From positions 11,995 to 75,994 of the forward strand of contig MU006815.1 of NCBI GenBank assembly GCA_010093635.1: 64,000 bases of DNA, given 5' to 3'. A model generated the notes under the pieces. The model searched no databases. It saw nothing but the letters and a program-made list of their open reading frames with translations, and had not been told where the DNA came from. This DNA is from Massarina eburnea CBS 473.64. Lineage: Eukaryota > Ascomycota > Dothideomycetes > Pleosporales > Massarinaceae. Both the position numbers and the translations under genes were made by a program. Below, in pieces: positions 1 to 11,594 of this stretch (position 1 is the first letter of the stretch; every line of letters begins with the position of its first letter).

Positions 1-3000
1 CTACTAAGACCTAACAGGATACCTCCTAGAAGGATTTAGGAAAGAAACCCTAGTAGAACAAGGCAAACGCTAGAAGAAGAAAGGAAAAACTAAGGCCTAA
101 GGAAGGGCGCAGGTAAGAGGAGTTAGAGGACTAATTTATTATTTTTCTTAGAACTAAATACTAATTAATTTATTTCATTTAACTATTCAAGGCAGGAAGA
201 AGTAGAAGGATCCCTATTAGACCCCTTATTAGACAAGATAAGGCCTATAGAACTCTACTAAGGAACCTAGTACTAGACACTAACAGAATCTATAAGAGGA
301 AGGCTTAAGTAGCAGGACTCTTACTCTTAGCGCAGCGCTTTACACGATCTATCCTGTCTCTAAGAGAAGACTTAGCTAGAAGACGCTTCTATATAGGATA
401 AGAGGTAACTAAAGGAGTAGGCGCAGTAGGAGTAGGTAGAACTAATACTATAGCAGCTAGAGGAACACTAGTAGAACTCTCTAGCTTATAGATAAACTCT
501 TAAAGTAAATCCTTAGCAGTTAGCTCTTAAGCAGGTTCCTGTTAAGGCTCCTAATAAAGTCCTAGCTTACCCCTAGAACGCTTTAACTCCTGTTCTGTAA
601 TATCTCCTACTAACTTAACAATCTTCTAAGTAAACTGTCTATTATTATTAATGTACTTTCTAAGAGTAACGTTAGCTAATTAGACTTCCTCTGTAACACA
701 ATCTAGGCAGCTTCCTAAGCTAGTAATATAGGTATTATGTTTATCTAACTGTATAGAGATTAGCTATGTAAAAGGAACAGGGAAGAAAGGAAGTACTTAC
801 CTTTCTATACTTTATAAGGAGGTTTTGCTTAAGAAACCCTTGTATAGCCTAGATAGACTCTAGAGTAGCTTAAGTAGTGTCTAAGGAAGCCTTGTAATAG
901 TCTATCTTATTAGGAGGCATTATAGAAGCTGCTAAACTAGGATACTTCCTAGTATCTATTATAGAGAACTCCTTTAAGTAGCGCTTAATTAGAGGAAGGC
1001 ACACACAGAGTAATTCCTTAAGTTCCTCTACATTTCTATCCTTATAGGCCTTAAGGATTACTGCAAGCTTCTTAGAATAGAGTTAAGGCTCTAGGGAACA
1101 CAGTTAGTAGAAGCTAGAAAGAACTAGAGAAAGATACTTATAGGAATAATACGTAACTTAGTTATAAGTATAAGCTACGTAAGTAGTCTTGTAGGACTAA
1201 ACAGGAATACTGTATATACTCTCTTCTCTAATAATAAGACCTTCTATACAAGTAATGTAGAAGACCTATTATTCCTTACTATAAGTATAGGTAAGAGAAG
1301 GTAGCAAGTATAGTAGGAGAATATTAATAGCATTATTATTATTATCTTCCTCCTCTTACTCTAGAGACGCCTTAGAAGTTAGCTCTTAAATATTAACTAC
1401 CTGTTCCTCTTTAATAGATTACTGCGCTAGAATGCTCCTAGAAGCCTTTAAAGATAACGTAACAGCACTCTTAGAAGCCCTTAAAGATAACGCTACAGCC
1501 TAAATAACTAGAGCCTTCTATTAAGCTCTAGTAGATAGGCGAGCAGGAAGCTAGCTAGAAGAACCCCCCTAGGGGGGGGTAACAGAAGTCGCTAGAGCGG
1601 GAATTAACTAGAGGGATGCCTAGGTAGCTATAGCTAGAGTAACCCTATAAGTAGGAGCTAGTAGAACTAGAGTTAACCTAGGACGCAGATTAAAGATTTA
1701 AGGATCCTAAAACCCTAGACTAGCCCTAGATTCTCTAGGGAAATACTCCCTACTAGAAGCCTAAGCTCTCTTATCCTAGGCATCTATGTAGCGCATGTAC
1801 TAATTAACAGGACTAGTAGAGAAGTAACGCAGATCTAAAGGTTCCTGCTTTACTATTATATTAATAATAATAACCTGCAAGTACTAAGAAAGGAAGAACC
1901 TATAGAACTATATCCTAGGTAAGAAGGATAACTAACAGGAGTCCTAAAGTAACTATACAGATTATTATACTAATTATACTAGCTATACTACTTAGGATAA
2001 CGCAGAGCGAACTAGGAACTAGGACCTAGGTAGGCATACTAAAGAGTATACGCACTAGACGCTAGCGCAGAAGCTATAGTAAGAGCTATAGGAGCTAGAG
2101 CTGTAAGAGCTAGAGCCTAGATAGGAGTAGAAGGCGCTGTAGGAGGCGTAAAGCTAGACTGCTTAACCTAATAAGAGGAACCTAACCTAGTTAGAGTATC
2201 TTTACTACTATAGTAGAAAGGCGTCTAAGGCTAGTAAACTAGCGTCTGCAGCTAGCGCAGCTAACGCAGGGTTTTAAGAGAAGGGGCATAGTACTTAAAG
2301 ACTTTTAGAAGTATCCTAGAAGCTTAAATAGAGGCTATAATAGAGTTAGATAGAAGTTGTATAAGAGAGTAAAGAAAGAAAGTTATAGAATTTAGGTTGT
2401 CTAGATAGGCGAGCTATAAGCTTAGACCCCTACAATCTGTTTACTAAACTAAACGCCTAGAGAGTAACTAGCTCTTACCTAGAGAACTAGTAAGTAAATT
2501 AGGTTAGCACGTAATAGGCGGTAAAGGTAGTAAACAGAGAAAAAGGAATAGCTAGGAAAAAAGAACCTACCTAGAGGCAGTATATAGTATACGGAACCCC
2601 TATAACAAATAAAAAAAGAGAGAGAGGGGGAAGGGAGTAATGTAAGAGGATAGACCCTGTAACTCTTAGGCACAGCCCTTAGAGCCTGCTAAGGAAGTCT
2701 GCTAAAGTCTGCTAAAGAAGCCTGCTAAGGAACCTACCTAGAACTAGCCTAGGACTAGTATATAAACCCTCTATAGCACTTCCTGTAGACTCTATTAAAT
2801 TTATCTTATCTTTAAAATAACATCTACCCTTAGGGTTAGTTCCCTTACAGCTCTAAGATATAATATTATATAAAAAACTATGTTTTATATTTATAATATT
2901 ATCCTAAAGTAAGAAGCGCGTTTAGCTATACGAGAAATAGAACCTCTATCTTCCTCTTGTAATTATCTACTATCCTGCTCCTGAATATGTTTCCTTGTAA

Positions 3001-3040
3001 GATCCTTTAGCTTAATATCTAAGGAGTCCTTACTAGATTT
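1..3040. repeat. RIP-degraded repeat or transposon relic
   Basis: By inspection this block is very rich in TpA (endless cta, tag and tta) and poor in CpA and TpG, while C and G survive in other contexts. That is the signature of repeat-induced point mutation, which converts CpA to TpA on either strand in duplicated fungal DNA. No reading frame of useful length exists before about 2.48 kb, and the short ones after it are low-complexity. Composition changes abruptly to normal coding-like DNA near 3.04 kb. The identity of the original element cannot be read from the sequence. The left edge lies outside the window. Confidence 0.8.
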
Positions 3041-3046
3041 CCCTCG

Positions 3047-4359
3047 TTAGTCACGCCTGTGATTCCACTCCTGCCGATCCTGATCAGACCCTCTTAACGT
3101 TAGTTCCTCTTCACCTGTATCTGTATTTGTTTGCCAGATATCAACATGTTGTATACGCCCGCTATTTGCTAACTGAGGAATCCTGCTGTTCCTCGTACTA
3201 TTGTTGCTCGTCGCATTTTGCATTTGCGCAGTTCGTCGCGCATTGCGGCGGACTCGCCGATAGAGATGCCGTGTAGTCGGAAGTATGCTTGCGATCATGT
3301 AAATGGATGGCTCGACAAGGGCGTAGATCATAGGACCCCCTGAGGCGTACCATGTTGGGTCTGAGAAGAGGGGGACGGTGAAGAAGACGGTGAAGCGAAG
3401 CGCGCATGTTATGATACCCCTACGTCGAATTAGTACCATTTCTTCGTTCAGTCTAGATAGAGCGGGGGCGGGGGCGAGACGTGTACTTACAGCGAAGCAG
3501 CCAGAAAAGTAAGTATGAGACCGATCTTATCTGATGTGGGAATGCGCATTTTGAGAAGAATCGGCCACGGGAGCACCAGCATCGCCACATCAGTAACTAG
3601 ACTCGGAATGCTATAGGTCTTGTAGAAAAGCATTACGTCTCCACAAGTCCCGTCGTTGATGTCAACTGCTTGGGTCTAGAAGTACCTGAAAGGCCGGCAA
3701 ATCGAAAAGGCCAGGATCAAAGCAACCACACCTTGAAGGATGATAATCACACCGATACCGATAATGACTCGACGATAACCCGTCACTTCGAAGACCTGGT
3801 GATAAAGGAACAAAGTGGCAAGTTTTGCGAACATGACGGCAGGCGTGTAGGTAAATTCGAGGACTTTAGATAGTTGCAGCCAGGTCTGAAAGGTGGTTCC
3901 CGGGACGGCGGCGACGTGGTATCCTACGCCACCTATTTGAACCATTACTATTAATCGTTAGGATCAATCATTCGGTGATTAAATTCTACCACCTCGATGT
4001 AAGGCATCGAAACATGCTTTCGGCTGTTTTTGCGCTCAAGCATTTGAAATGCTATATTGTTGACCTCTGCGTATTTTTAAACAATCCTCTTGAATCCCAC
4101 ACCTCGCGCGAGTATAGAGAGAAGACTTACAGATTCCCGTTACCGCACTCCCCATGCACAGCACATAGCACAATGTATTACATACTAGCATAGGCAACCG
4201 TACAGCGTTGTTGTTGAAATACCGGCTCACGTAGAAAAGGAGCAGGAACAAAGTATCAATCACGATGAACGCGATGCTGACCTGCTAGTCCAAATACGGA
4301 TGATTCGTTTCCGCGAGAAACTCTGCTGAGGGTTCCTGCCCTGCGCTTGAGCTTGCCAT
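3047..4359 (-). pseudogene. Fungal rhodopsin-like integral membrane protein, interrupted by two stops
   Basis: Conceptual exons give a multi-helix protein of the fungal rhodopsin-domain family (SAT4-like). Recognisable parts are a first helix (VSIAFIVIDTLFLLLF), a block ending SICRPFRYF, then DGTCGD, LPWPILLKM and the C-terminal RRGIITC...DPTWYASGG...ILPTTRHLYRR. The ATG at 4359 opens a good N-terminus, but a TAG at 4285-4287 falls between YLD and QVSIAF. A second TAG at 3676-3678 falls exactly where the family has the conserved Trp of its FxxFW motif, and the frame stays open on both sides. Both stops are explained by CpA-to-TpA changes, one on each strand, which is the RIP pattern, and the RIP-degraded block lies directly downstream. 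Probable introns lie at about 3948-4132 (GTAAGT donor) and 3453-3490. A shorter product starting at 4263 would remove only the first stop, so I call it a pseudogene. Confidence 0.75.
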
Positions 4360-4862
4360 GGTACTTCAATTAGCGTTCAGCGTACAATGTGGGAGTACGT
4401 ATGTAGTCCGTGCTAGTAGGGAGGCGTGAAGGCCGCTCTCGCGGTAGTGGCGTACACGTCTTATGTCGTGGATGCGCAGACATCAAAGAGGGATGTGCGA
4501 AGAAGCAAAAAGGCAGATATCATGCGCTAGTACATGCCGCGAAATTGGATCCCCTATTAGCACAATCTGGCACACCTTGCACGCTTTTTCTATTTCTGAT
4601 AGTGTAGGGTGGACAACCCTCAACGCTTGCAGCAGCAGCCCATGATTCAGATCGGGGGCGGAGTGACTTTTGACAGCAGGATGCGGTAACGAGAGGCGCC
4701 GATCTTCGGGTTTTATCCCTGTCTTTCGCTCGAATCAGCGTTTGGAGCGGCGAAGTCCAGATGATATGGTCGATCAGAAAGCCGGCAACTCAGCGCGCAT
4801 CAAAAGCGCTCTGCAGGTTTGTCAGATACGATAACATGGAACGGTAGAGTGATATGCTTCTA
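4360..4862. other. Intergenic, no gene seen
   Basis: This is ordinary-composition DNA between the rhodopsin-like pseudogene and the hydrolase, both on the minus strand. Only short frames without family features occur. The pseudogene's former promoter would lie at its left end. Confidence 0.6.
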
Positions 4863-6116
4863 TTAGTGCTTTCCCAGCCACTGATACACACGTTCTGCGA
4901 TCTCAAGATTGTTCTTCTCTATGAAGAACATGTGTCCGTTGCCATGAATGCCCTCCTTGCCTAGATCTGCATACTCCACGGCGACACCCACTTGCTTCAA
5001 GTATTTCACGGTGCAGTAATCATATGGCGCGTGGAACGATGCTTCGCCAGTAACAACAAGTTCTGGGATTTTGGCCAGGTTCGTCAACTGCTTCGCTGGG
5101 GATTTCTGCATGATGCACTCGTTGTGATCGTCGTCGATCGCTGGCTCAAGAGTTGTCTCAATCTTTTCGCCATTTTTCCCCGCGGATGGTTCGTATCCAA
5201 TTGCGACATCAGTGAGACCGAAGGCGAAAGCTGGATCGTGTCCAAATGGTGGGCGGAGCGTGAATGGCGGTCCGGACGGCTCGAGTTGGACAATACCTTT
5301 GACAAATTCTGAACGCATATCTCCGACCCGCCAGCCTATTCATCGTTAACCACTTCGACAAATCATGTAGTGTTTGGCTGACGATACCGTATGCGCCCGC
5401 CTGTGAGTGGCTGATGATATAACAGTCCCCTACGAGATCTACCAGAGCTGAATATGCCTGCGCATTTTGCTCTTCGCTAATGAAGCGATCTGTTTGGAAT
5501 TGCATCTGGCTCCTGTAAAAAGAGTCGAATGTTGGGTCGCCAAAGCGACCGGTGCCGGGCCACTGGGTGTGAAGTTTTGCCTGCGGCCATTGGTCGCCAT
5601 TGTTTGCTATGTCGGTGAAGAGATCGGACACAGAATCGGGGGAGCCAATGGAACCGATATGTCCTTGTCCTGGATACCAGAAGGAGCGGCCGCGTGCAGG
5701 CTGGTCGGAGAGATAGACCGTGTGACCTTTAGAGAGAAAATACGATGCCCATCCTGGCCGTCCGTCTGGAGTATCAAGAAAATTGGCTCCGGTCTGAGCC
5801 GCGCCTGCGATGAAGATTATGGGCAGTGGTGGGTTCGCCGGGGCTGGGTTTGGAGAAAGCTTCTCGACGTAAATTTGCCCCATGATGGCCATTGATGTAG
5901 AATTTGTTGCATCGTCCTGTTTTCTATTGTTAGGTACACGTAACCCTAATAGAAACTGAGACTTGCAGTGATCTCAGTGTACTGTCCGCCGACGTAGAGA
6001 ACCTCGCGCTTTGGGACAATGTCCATCAGCTGAGAACTATTGATTTGCGCATTGCCTCCCGGAAAAGCGATTTGTGTCAAGTATGTTAAAGAAGCAAAGT
6101 TGCGAAGGTTGATCAT
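4863..6116 (-). CDS. Alpha/beta hydrolase, probably secreted, with a GC-AG intron
   Basis: Three exons (5967-6116, 5388-5916, 4863-5335) give 383 residues. The order is an N-terminus MINLRNFASL that may be a weak signal peptide, then VLYVGGQYTE, GQIYVEKLSP, the oxyanion region IIFIAGAAQTG, the nucleophile motif SHSQAGAYGW, VQLEPSGPPF, and the catalytic His motif GNGHMFFIEKNN near the C-terminus. This matches the widespread fungal hydrolases with an HSQxG nucleophile elbow; the substrate is unknown. Intron 2 (5336-5387, 52 bp) has a GTATCG donor and restores GWRVGDMRSEF. Intron 1 (5917-5966, 50 bp) has a GCAAGT donor, a CCTAAC branch and a CAG acceptor, so it is a GC-AG intron. Without intron 1 the conserved YVGGQY segment would be lost, which is why I moved the start from 5892 to 6116. 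Confidence 0.85.
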
Positions 6117-6775
6117 GGTGAACCAATCCTATAGCCACTGTATAGGCTGTAAGGAGATGTTTGTCAGGGCGAAGAGAATTCCGGCTCGGATGAACAGAAC
6201 GGGGAAAAACCAGCGGAGATGGACAATGCATGCGAACGATGGCGCGAAGGAGCTTGTAGTAAGAAAGACAACAGTAGGTCCCCACCCTGCGAGTTTACCC
6301 ACCACGCGAGGTTAATGAGCGAAGAGTAATAAAACTATGTCGACTCCCCAGGTTCCATTCAGATAGCCCCGGACCCCCGGAGCCGGGAACAAGGCTCCGC
6401 CGCTTACCAAAGTTTGCACCACCTTCGCGCCCCCACATTTCTCTCTCGGCGATAATTCTACGAGGTTTTGCGATATAAATATCTAGCTGTGATCAATGTG
6501 CGCTTTGTATAGAAAGTAAAGCTTTCTATGCGACGCATGATTGCGGTGCAATAAACGGCTACCAGTCACGTCGGTGTCCACTTCACGCGTTTTAACGGGG
6601 CGTGCAATAATAGGCAGAGAGCTTTGGTGTGAGGATCATGTGCTCACCAGGAGCCGATCAGGAGCTAGTTTGAGCTTGGTGAGTAAACAAAGGCCAAATA
6701 CGGCATCTCGAAGGAGAATTTGAACAACTTTGATGAACCTGGCTTTATGATGCGGCGTGTATTCTACGTTACGAG
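6117..6775. other. Intergenic, no gene seen
   Basis: The promoter region of the minus-strand hydrolase and the downstream end of the ankyrin gene meet here. A GC-rich patch lies at about 6365-6405. No convincing frame was found. Confidence 0.5.
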
Positions 6776-7411
6776 TCATGCAAGACCCACACCTCGTGAC
6801 CCATCTATAATCTCCCTTCTCCAAAGTTCAATTTTGCTCTTTCCAGCCTTATCCAGTACATCGATCTTTGCCCCGCAATCCAACAGCGCCTTCACGCCGT
6901 GTTCATCGAAGATCCTCACGTCCCTTCGGGTAATCAACGCCATCTGCAGCGCAGTCATACCACTGTTCTCGCTTTGGTAATTTGGGTATGTACCCGCTTG
7001 AAGCAAAAGTGACAAACTATCTATCCAGAATGGTGAGGCTGCGACGGTTGGAAGTCGGTGGTTGAGAAGGCCGAATGCCATAGTGTTCTGACCATGTCGT
7101 ACCACCAGGCGTGTAGGTGTATCTTCGACTCGTATATTGGCACTTCCTGCGTCCAGAATATCCATGTTAGCACCACGATCCAGGCGCGATACAAAAGCGG
7201 CGGACTGGTTACGCCACACGGCTACGTTTAACGCAGTACCAAAACCGTCAGATTTGTCATCGGCAACATGCATCACATCGATATCCTCGCCGTCATCCAG
7301 GAGTTTGTGAATTTGGGGAACATCGCCATGGCTCGCGGCTAGATGCACGGCATACACAGAGTCGCTCCCAAAGAGACAGCCGAAAAAGGCTGCGTCGGGC
7401 GGATCGTGCAT
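6776..7411 (-). CDS. Small ankyrin-repeat protein
   Basis: A single exon of 211 residues. Three to four degenerate ankyrin units are visible: VYAVHLAASHGDVPQIHKLL, TALNVAVWRNQSAAFVSRL with RGANMDI, a weaker unit around TRLVVRHGQNTMAFGLL, and GMTALQMALITRRDVRIF with VKALLDCGAKIDVLDKAG. The helix-turn-helix pattern and the GA(K/N)xD turns are typical of the family. There is no signal peptide, no transmembrane segment and no second domain. Such proteins mediate protein contacts, and the partner is unknown. It may be the C-terminal remainder of a larger NLR or ankyrin protein, because fungal ankyrin arrays usually carry an effector domain and none is seen upstream. Confidence 0.7.
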   Translation of the reverse strand: MHDPPDAAFFGCLFGSDSVYAVHLAASHGDVPQIHKLLDDGEDIDVMHVADDKSDGFGTALNVAVWRNQSAAFVSRLDRGANMDILDAGSANIRVEDTPTRLVVRHGQNTMAFGLLNHRLPTVAASPFWIDSLSLLLQAGTYPNYQSENSGMTALQMALITRRDVRIFDEHGVKALLDCGAKIDVLDKAGKSKIELWRREIIDGSRGVGLA

Positions 7412-8786
7412 AGCCTATGTCAGATATTCGAATGTACCTGTGAAGTTGTCCTATTTGTGAAATGAAGACAAGCCACAGGTGGCATTAAAACATGATTCGC
7501 ATGTTCGGCTTCCAGGTCTATTAGCGATCAGCTAACCTGGCCATCGTTGCACCAGGAAACCTGTTGAACGCAGACAGCTCAGCACGCATTGGATGCCCCC
7601 TTCAGTTCTGGCAGCTAATACTTTCACCAAGCATAGTAAAGGCGGATATGTTGCCTCCATACCGCCAAGGATTCTTTCCCAGGGAGAAGAATTGTTAGCA
7701 GTGTCGCTCAATGTATGTCCTCATGAATCAATAGCTCGACGGTCTTCTGTAGTGTCGTATACATCTTCGACGAAGCCTCTCTTAGCACTGGTAGCATCAG
7801 AGCAGAACTTTCATCTCTACGTTCATCATCAACTGGAGCGCAGGTCCCACTTCAATGGCATTATAGAACATCCACTCCAGTACTCTTGTTATTTGTATAA
7901 TCGATATTTAGACGAGCTTAGAAGAGTGTAGAAGCCTCACAATACGCAAACTGCTTATCGAATGCGCCTGCGAATACATCGTTCCAATGGGTTTGTAAAG
8001 CGATCATGTTAGTAGTAGACGGGTGTCCAAAGAGTACAGCAGAGTACTGGATTGGTCGGATCCACGAATCCGTTACGCATACGCCATCCCTCTCCATCAA
8101 ATAAACCTCCATAGCCATTGTGTCGATCAATCGCTTCGCTTCAGGCTTTGATAGGATGCCATGAATGAAAATATAGATAGAGGATTTGCCGTAGTCGGCG
8201 GGCTGAAGGCTCTCAACGGCACTAGTTTGGGTACAAATTTATGGTATTCCGAGGTTGTAGTATCTACGAGCTAGCTACAAAGGTAGGCGTCACGTATTAA
8301 CTTCGGTCGGTATCATGGCTATAGACGAATATTGCTGTCCCCTATGCCTGGTATTCTCTGATGAAACGAGCAGTCACATTGTGTACTAAGAATGCCTCAA
8401 GGCAAAAGAGTGAATCTTGGCGTTGTTCCTACTAACAATGTGAAAACGTGCACTGGGTATGGAGCAATTCCCGTGCCGTGGGTGGCTACGAAAAAGTCGT
8501 TATAGTGGTGTTTACTGCGAATGGGGGAAATATAAATTCATCTCAAGGATACTGTGGAATTAAAAGAGAGACTAAATGTCCCATAGTTAAATCTGAAACG
8601 TGTTCGCGAAAAGGGCACAATGGGCATCATCTCTGGGTCAGTTTTCCACAGGCATATTGTAATAATGTAGTAATATAATAGATTGGGGCAAGAGTACCCC
8701 AGGTGTCATTTCTGACCATAATCATGATTTCATCCTAAATCTTCAATCGGCAAATTGAGGATGAAGCCGTACAAGTCAACGACATT
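7412..8786. other. Gene-poor stretch with an ORF relic
   Basis: A minus-strand open frame from about 8238 down to 7918 encodes protein-like sequence (KSSIYIFIHGILSKPEAKRL, then DSWIRPIQYSAVLFGHPSTT), but it has no in-frame start near its upstream stop and I do not recognise the family. It may be an exon of an undetected gene or a relic. The rest shows nothing definable. Confidence 0.35.
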
Positions 8787-9494
8787 TCAAGGGCTAGCTT
8801 TGACAAACAGCGTCTGTAGCTGTGCGACCCAAAGACAAATATCATCCGACACCAATCGTTGAGCTTCTTGACAGTCATCTATTCCGCAAGAGTGTTTTGC
8901 GACTTTAATGACCAACGTTCCTACTGCGAACTGAAGAATACCAGCTTGTCGTACCCTATCACGAAAATATCCGAGATCGACGGTACAATATCGAGATTTC
9001 CTACTGGCGCCCGGGTTTAACCAATCAAAGTCTAAGGCGAGTTGATCGAGTTTTTTGAATCCTACCGATCCCGAAGCCAACGCCTGCAACCATTCAAGTT
9101 GGAAAGTCTGGCTCGAATGACTGTCCTGGTATCGAAGAAAAGTTTGTTCTATCAGATTAACCTCCAAGGTGAGATTGCGGACCCATTGATTGACTTCTGG
9201 CCGCGGATAACATATCTTATGGCCCTTTGTACAGATAATTGAAGTTGATTCTGCAGGGACAAACCTCGTAGATACATCGTTGATCTTATAGAAGGCGGAT
9301 GGAACCAAGTGCGAGAGCCCTGGTAGTAACAGAGGGTCTATCAGGATCATTTTCAGCATCTGCCATCGCTCGAAGTGGATACCTTTTGGTAGGGAGAGGG
9401 CTTTCTCGAGAATTGAAAGCAGGATCTCATCAGGAAGCTCTTTTGCCCAATTTTTGCGCTGCAAGGGCAGTTCCATTTTGTGTAAGGTGTGCAA
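8787..9494 (-). CDS. F-box-like small protein
   Basis: A single exon of 235 residues. The N-terminal segment NWAKELPDEILLSILEKAL has the W..LP.E(I/L)...I...AL pattern also seen in the genes at 15615 (GWNSLPDELKVIILDYAL) and 17339 (GWTDCPEEIRLKIFGFAL), so I group them as one F-box-like family. The remainder lacks repeats, signal peptide or membrane segments. It includes a conserved-looking RNLTLEVNL strand, and the 15615 gene has a matching HRLTLDVQL strand. A substrate-recognition role in an SCF-type ligase is only inferred from the F-box resemblance. An alternative start is the Met at residue 7. Confidence 0.6.
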   Translation of the reverse strand: MHTLHKMELPLQRKNWAKELPDEILLSILEKALSLPKGIHFERWQMLKMILIDPLLLPGLSHLVPSAFYKINDVSTRFVPAESTSIICTKGHKICYPRPEVNQWVRNLTLEVNLIEQTFLRYQDSHSSQTFQLEWLQALASGSVGFKKLDQLALDFDWLNPGASRKSRYCTVDLGYFRDRVRQAGILQFAVGTLVIKVAKHSCGIDDCQEAQRLVSDDICLWVAQLQTLFVKASP

Positions 9495-9669
9495 AGTATT
9501 GTGGTGTGTATTTAGAAGATTGGGCTTTTATAAAGACTTGATAAAAGTTCTGTAGAGACACAATCACGACCAGTACATATGCTTCCTCTCTCGGTAAATT
9601 TCTATGTGTTTAAATACTGCGGTTGTGTAGTTACAGAGATCGACGCACCGACGCGGATGCTGACGCTAG

Positions 9670-9696
9670 GCCAGCACGAGACTAGCTCGTGCTGGC
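9670..9696. repeat. Perfect 11-bp inverted repeat (hairpin)
   Basis: The left arm gccagcacgag (9670-9680) and right arm ctcgtgctggc (9686-9696) are exact reverse complements around a 5-nt loop. No T-run follows, so there is no reason to call it a terminator. A palindromic factor-binding site or a transposon-end relic are both possible. Confidence 0.6.
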
Positions 9697-10376
9697 GCCT
9701 TGGCAGCCTCTCTGGCCCTACCTTTGTAGCCAGGTCTCCTAGATACGACAACCTCAGAATACTATAAAACTTGTACAAATGCGTGTGCCATTGTGTGCCT
9801 CACAACCCGGCTACAGCAGCGGAGGCACTCCCTAACAATGCGTTGGGTAAGGATTATCAGATGAACACGCTGTCAAAAACAGTGAATGCAGTCTGCGAGC
9901 ACATTGGCGACTATCACGCTTCACAGTCTGAACCCGCCGTGCCTCCTCATGTATGAACAGGATAGTACTGTTTTGGTCACTATACGATGTATCAACCTAT
10001 TTGGACGACCCGTTGGGCGGCCCGGGCGGCCCAGATCAACGTTTTACCGCCCTACTAAAATCAATACCACCTTCACACCAACACACGTGACCCCACACTA
10101 CCTCGTAGCTAACTTAATGCTACGCGTGGTTATTATTGCGCGGTAAGGTGCGGTAATGAGGGTAGTCTTGCGGCGATTCTGCGCGCCTTGGAATCTGACT
10201 AAAATGTTCTTCCGATCCGGGGTCGCCCAAATAAACGCCAGCCTATTTACTGCCCTTCGTACAACAATTCGGTTCCAGCCTACCTCTCCTCCTGCGTTAT
10301 TAGCGTCATTATGTGCAATGTGGAAGGTGCTTAGTGATGTTGTCTTCCTTTCACCGTTCAGGCGCATGCAGTTAAA

Positions 10377-10705
10377 AGCATGGATGGACTCCACGTCCAT
10401 GGAAATCCTCCATAGATAGATGGATTGCATGCATGGAGGATTGCGGCAGGAGATGACTACTCAGTACTAACTTCTGTAAGATTAGCATAATTAGAAGCGC
10501 ACGACGAGGAATAGATAGAGGTTATTTTATAGCTTTATGCTAGTAGTACGCTATTAGCAGCTATAAAGCTATACTTAGTATAGTAAACCCTATACTGATT
10601 AGAGTTTACTGATTACTACTTCGAATACTCTATTGATTCTAGAGTCCATGGAATCCACCAATCCATGTGGACTCGAAAAACGCGTGGAGGAAATCCATCC
10701 ATGCT
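10377..10705. mobile_element. Candidate MITE-like element with 12-bp terminal inverted repeats
   Basis: AGCATGGATGGA at 10377-10388 is repeated in exact reverse complement at 10694-10705. Just inside each end lie further matching blocks, CCATGG followed by a(a)atcc, in inverted arrangement. The interior is AT-rich and non-coding. No clear target-site duplication is visible, so the assignment as a transposable element is tentative. Confidence 0.4.
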
Positions 10706-11469
10706 ATCTATTCTCTGGGCGCAGGATACTCGACTTTTCAAGCAAACATAAACACGTAGGACGCTGATGTAGGACGGAAACTGGCAGGCTAGCAGGAATG
10801 ACGCGATTGTGTCTACGATATCGCAGATCTCGTGCGTCCATGTTGTTCTTTCGGTGGGACAGCTTCTCGCTGTTCGCTTGGTCGAGAGGGTCGGGGAGAT
10901 AAGTGTGTGCATTCAAGGTAGCACCTGGCATGCTGTACACGTGTCTCCGCCCATGAAATAGCTTTCATGCATGCGTGGCGACTACAAACACGATAACTAC
11001 CATGCACTCGTCTATGCACTTGTCTAAATTCGAGATCAGATGGTGTTCTTATCATGCAGGGATTGCCAGGGGTTCCAATCCCGAAATGGGATCCGCTAAG
11101 CTTCATCCGGAAGGTGCCAAGAGACTTCTTCAAGCTTGGGCCAAGTGTTTCCTCGACACCACACTCAAATCATCAACAACCTCCGCCTCCGCAAAGTATG
11201 AGACTCGGTTGGCAACCCAGGCGGCCGGATATTGCCGTCTTCGCCACACTTTCCGGTCAAGCCTCTCTAGACCGCCGGTGCGTGCAGGGGAGTTTCGCGC
11301 AACCCCGATCACTTTCCCAACTCGTCCAGCAACCGACTGGACGCGTAGAATGTGGGATGGGAACGATAGCGGAGAAACGTGGTAATTTCATGTACACCAT
11401 GTCGTGACCGGTGCCAGATTTCGCGTCTTCCGGACCTTGGACGAATCCGTAGATCGGGAGATCTAGGCT

Positions 11470-11594
11470 CTACAGATATATAGCTAATCTATGCCCTTCT
11501 CTTCCATCCTGAGCGCGGCACTTGCGAGTCGTTCTGTCTCTCCTTCCACGCAGTCCTTCTCTTCCAATTTCCTTCCCTCCCTCAATCGCACATC
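11470..11594 (+). promoter_or_regulatory. Core promoter and CT-rich leader of the subtilisin gene
   Basis: A TATA-like ATATATAG lies at 11476-11483, followed by a C/T-rich leader up to the ATG at 11595. Pyrimidine-rich leaders next to the transcription start are common in strongly expressed fungal genes. The leader is devoid of long frames on the plus strand. Confidence 0.4.

Larger units (their letters stand above)
9495..11594. other. Gene-free interval of 2.1 kb
   Basis: No supported gene. The interval holds a perfect 11-bp hairpin at 9670-9696, a 329-bp element bounded by 12-bp inverted repeats at 10377-10705, a short GC-rich run near 10015-10035, and the protease promoter at its right end. 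Frames on both strands between 10.9 and 11.4 kb overlap one another and show no family signal. Confidence 0.55.

Noticed and set aside
10098..11407. Overlapping frames of 86-136 codons as small genes
   Set aside because: No motif, no consistent frame, and part lies within the inverted-repeat element.
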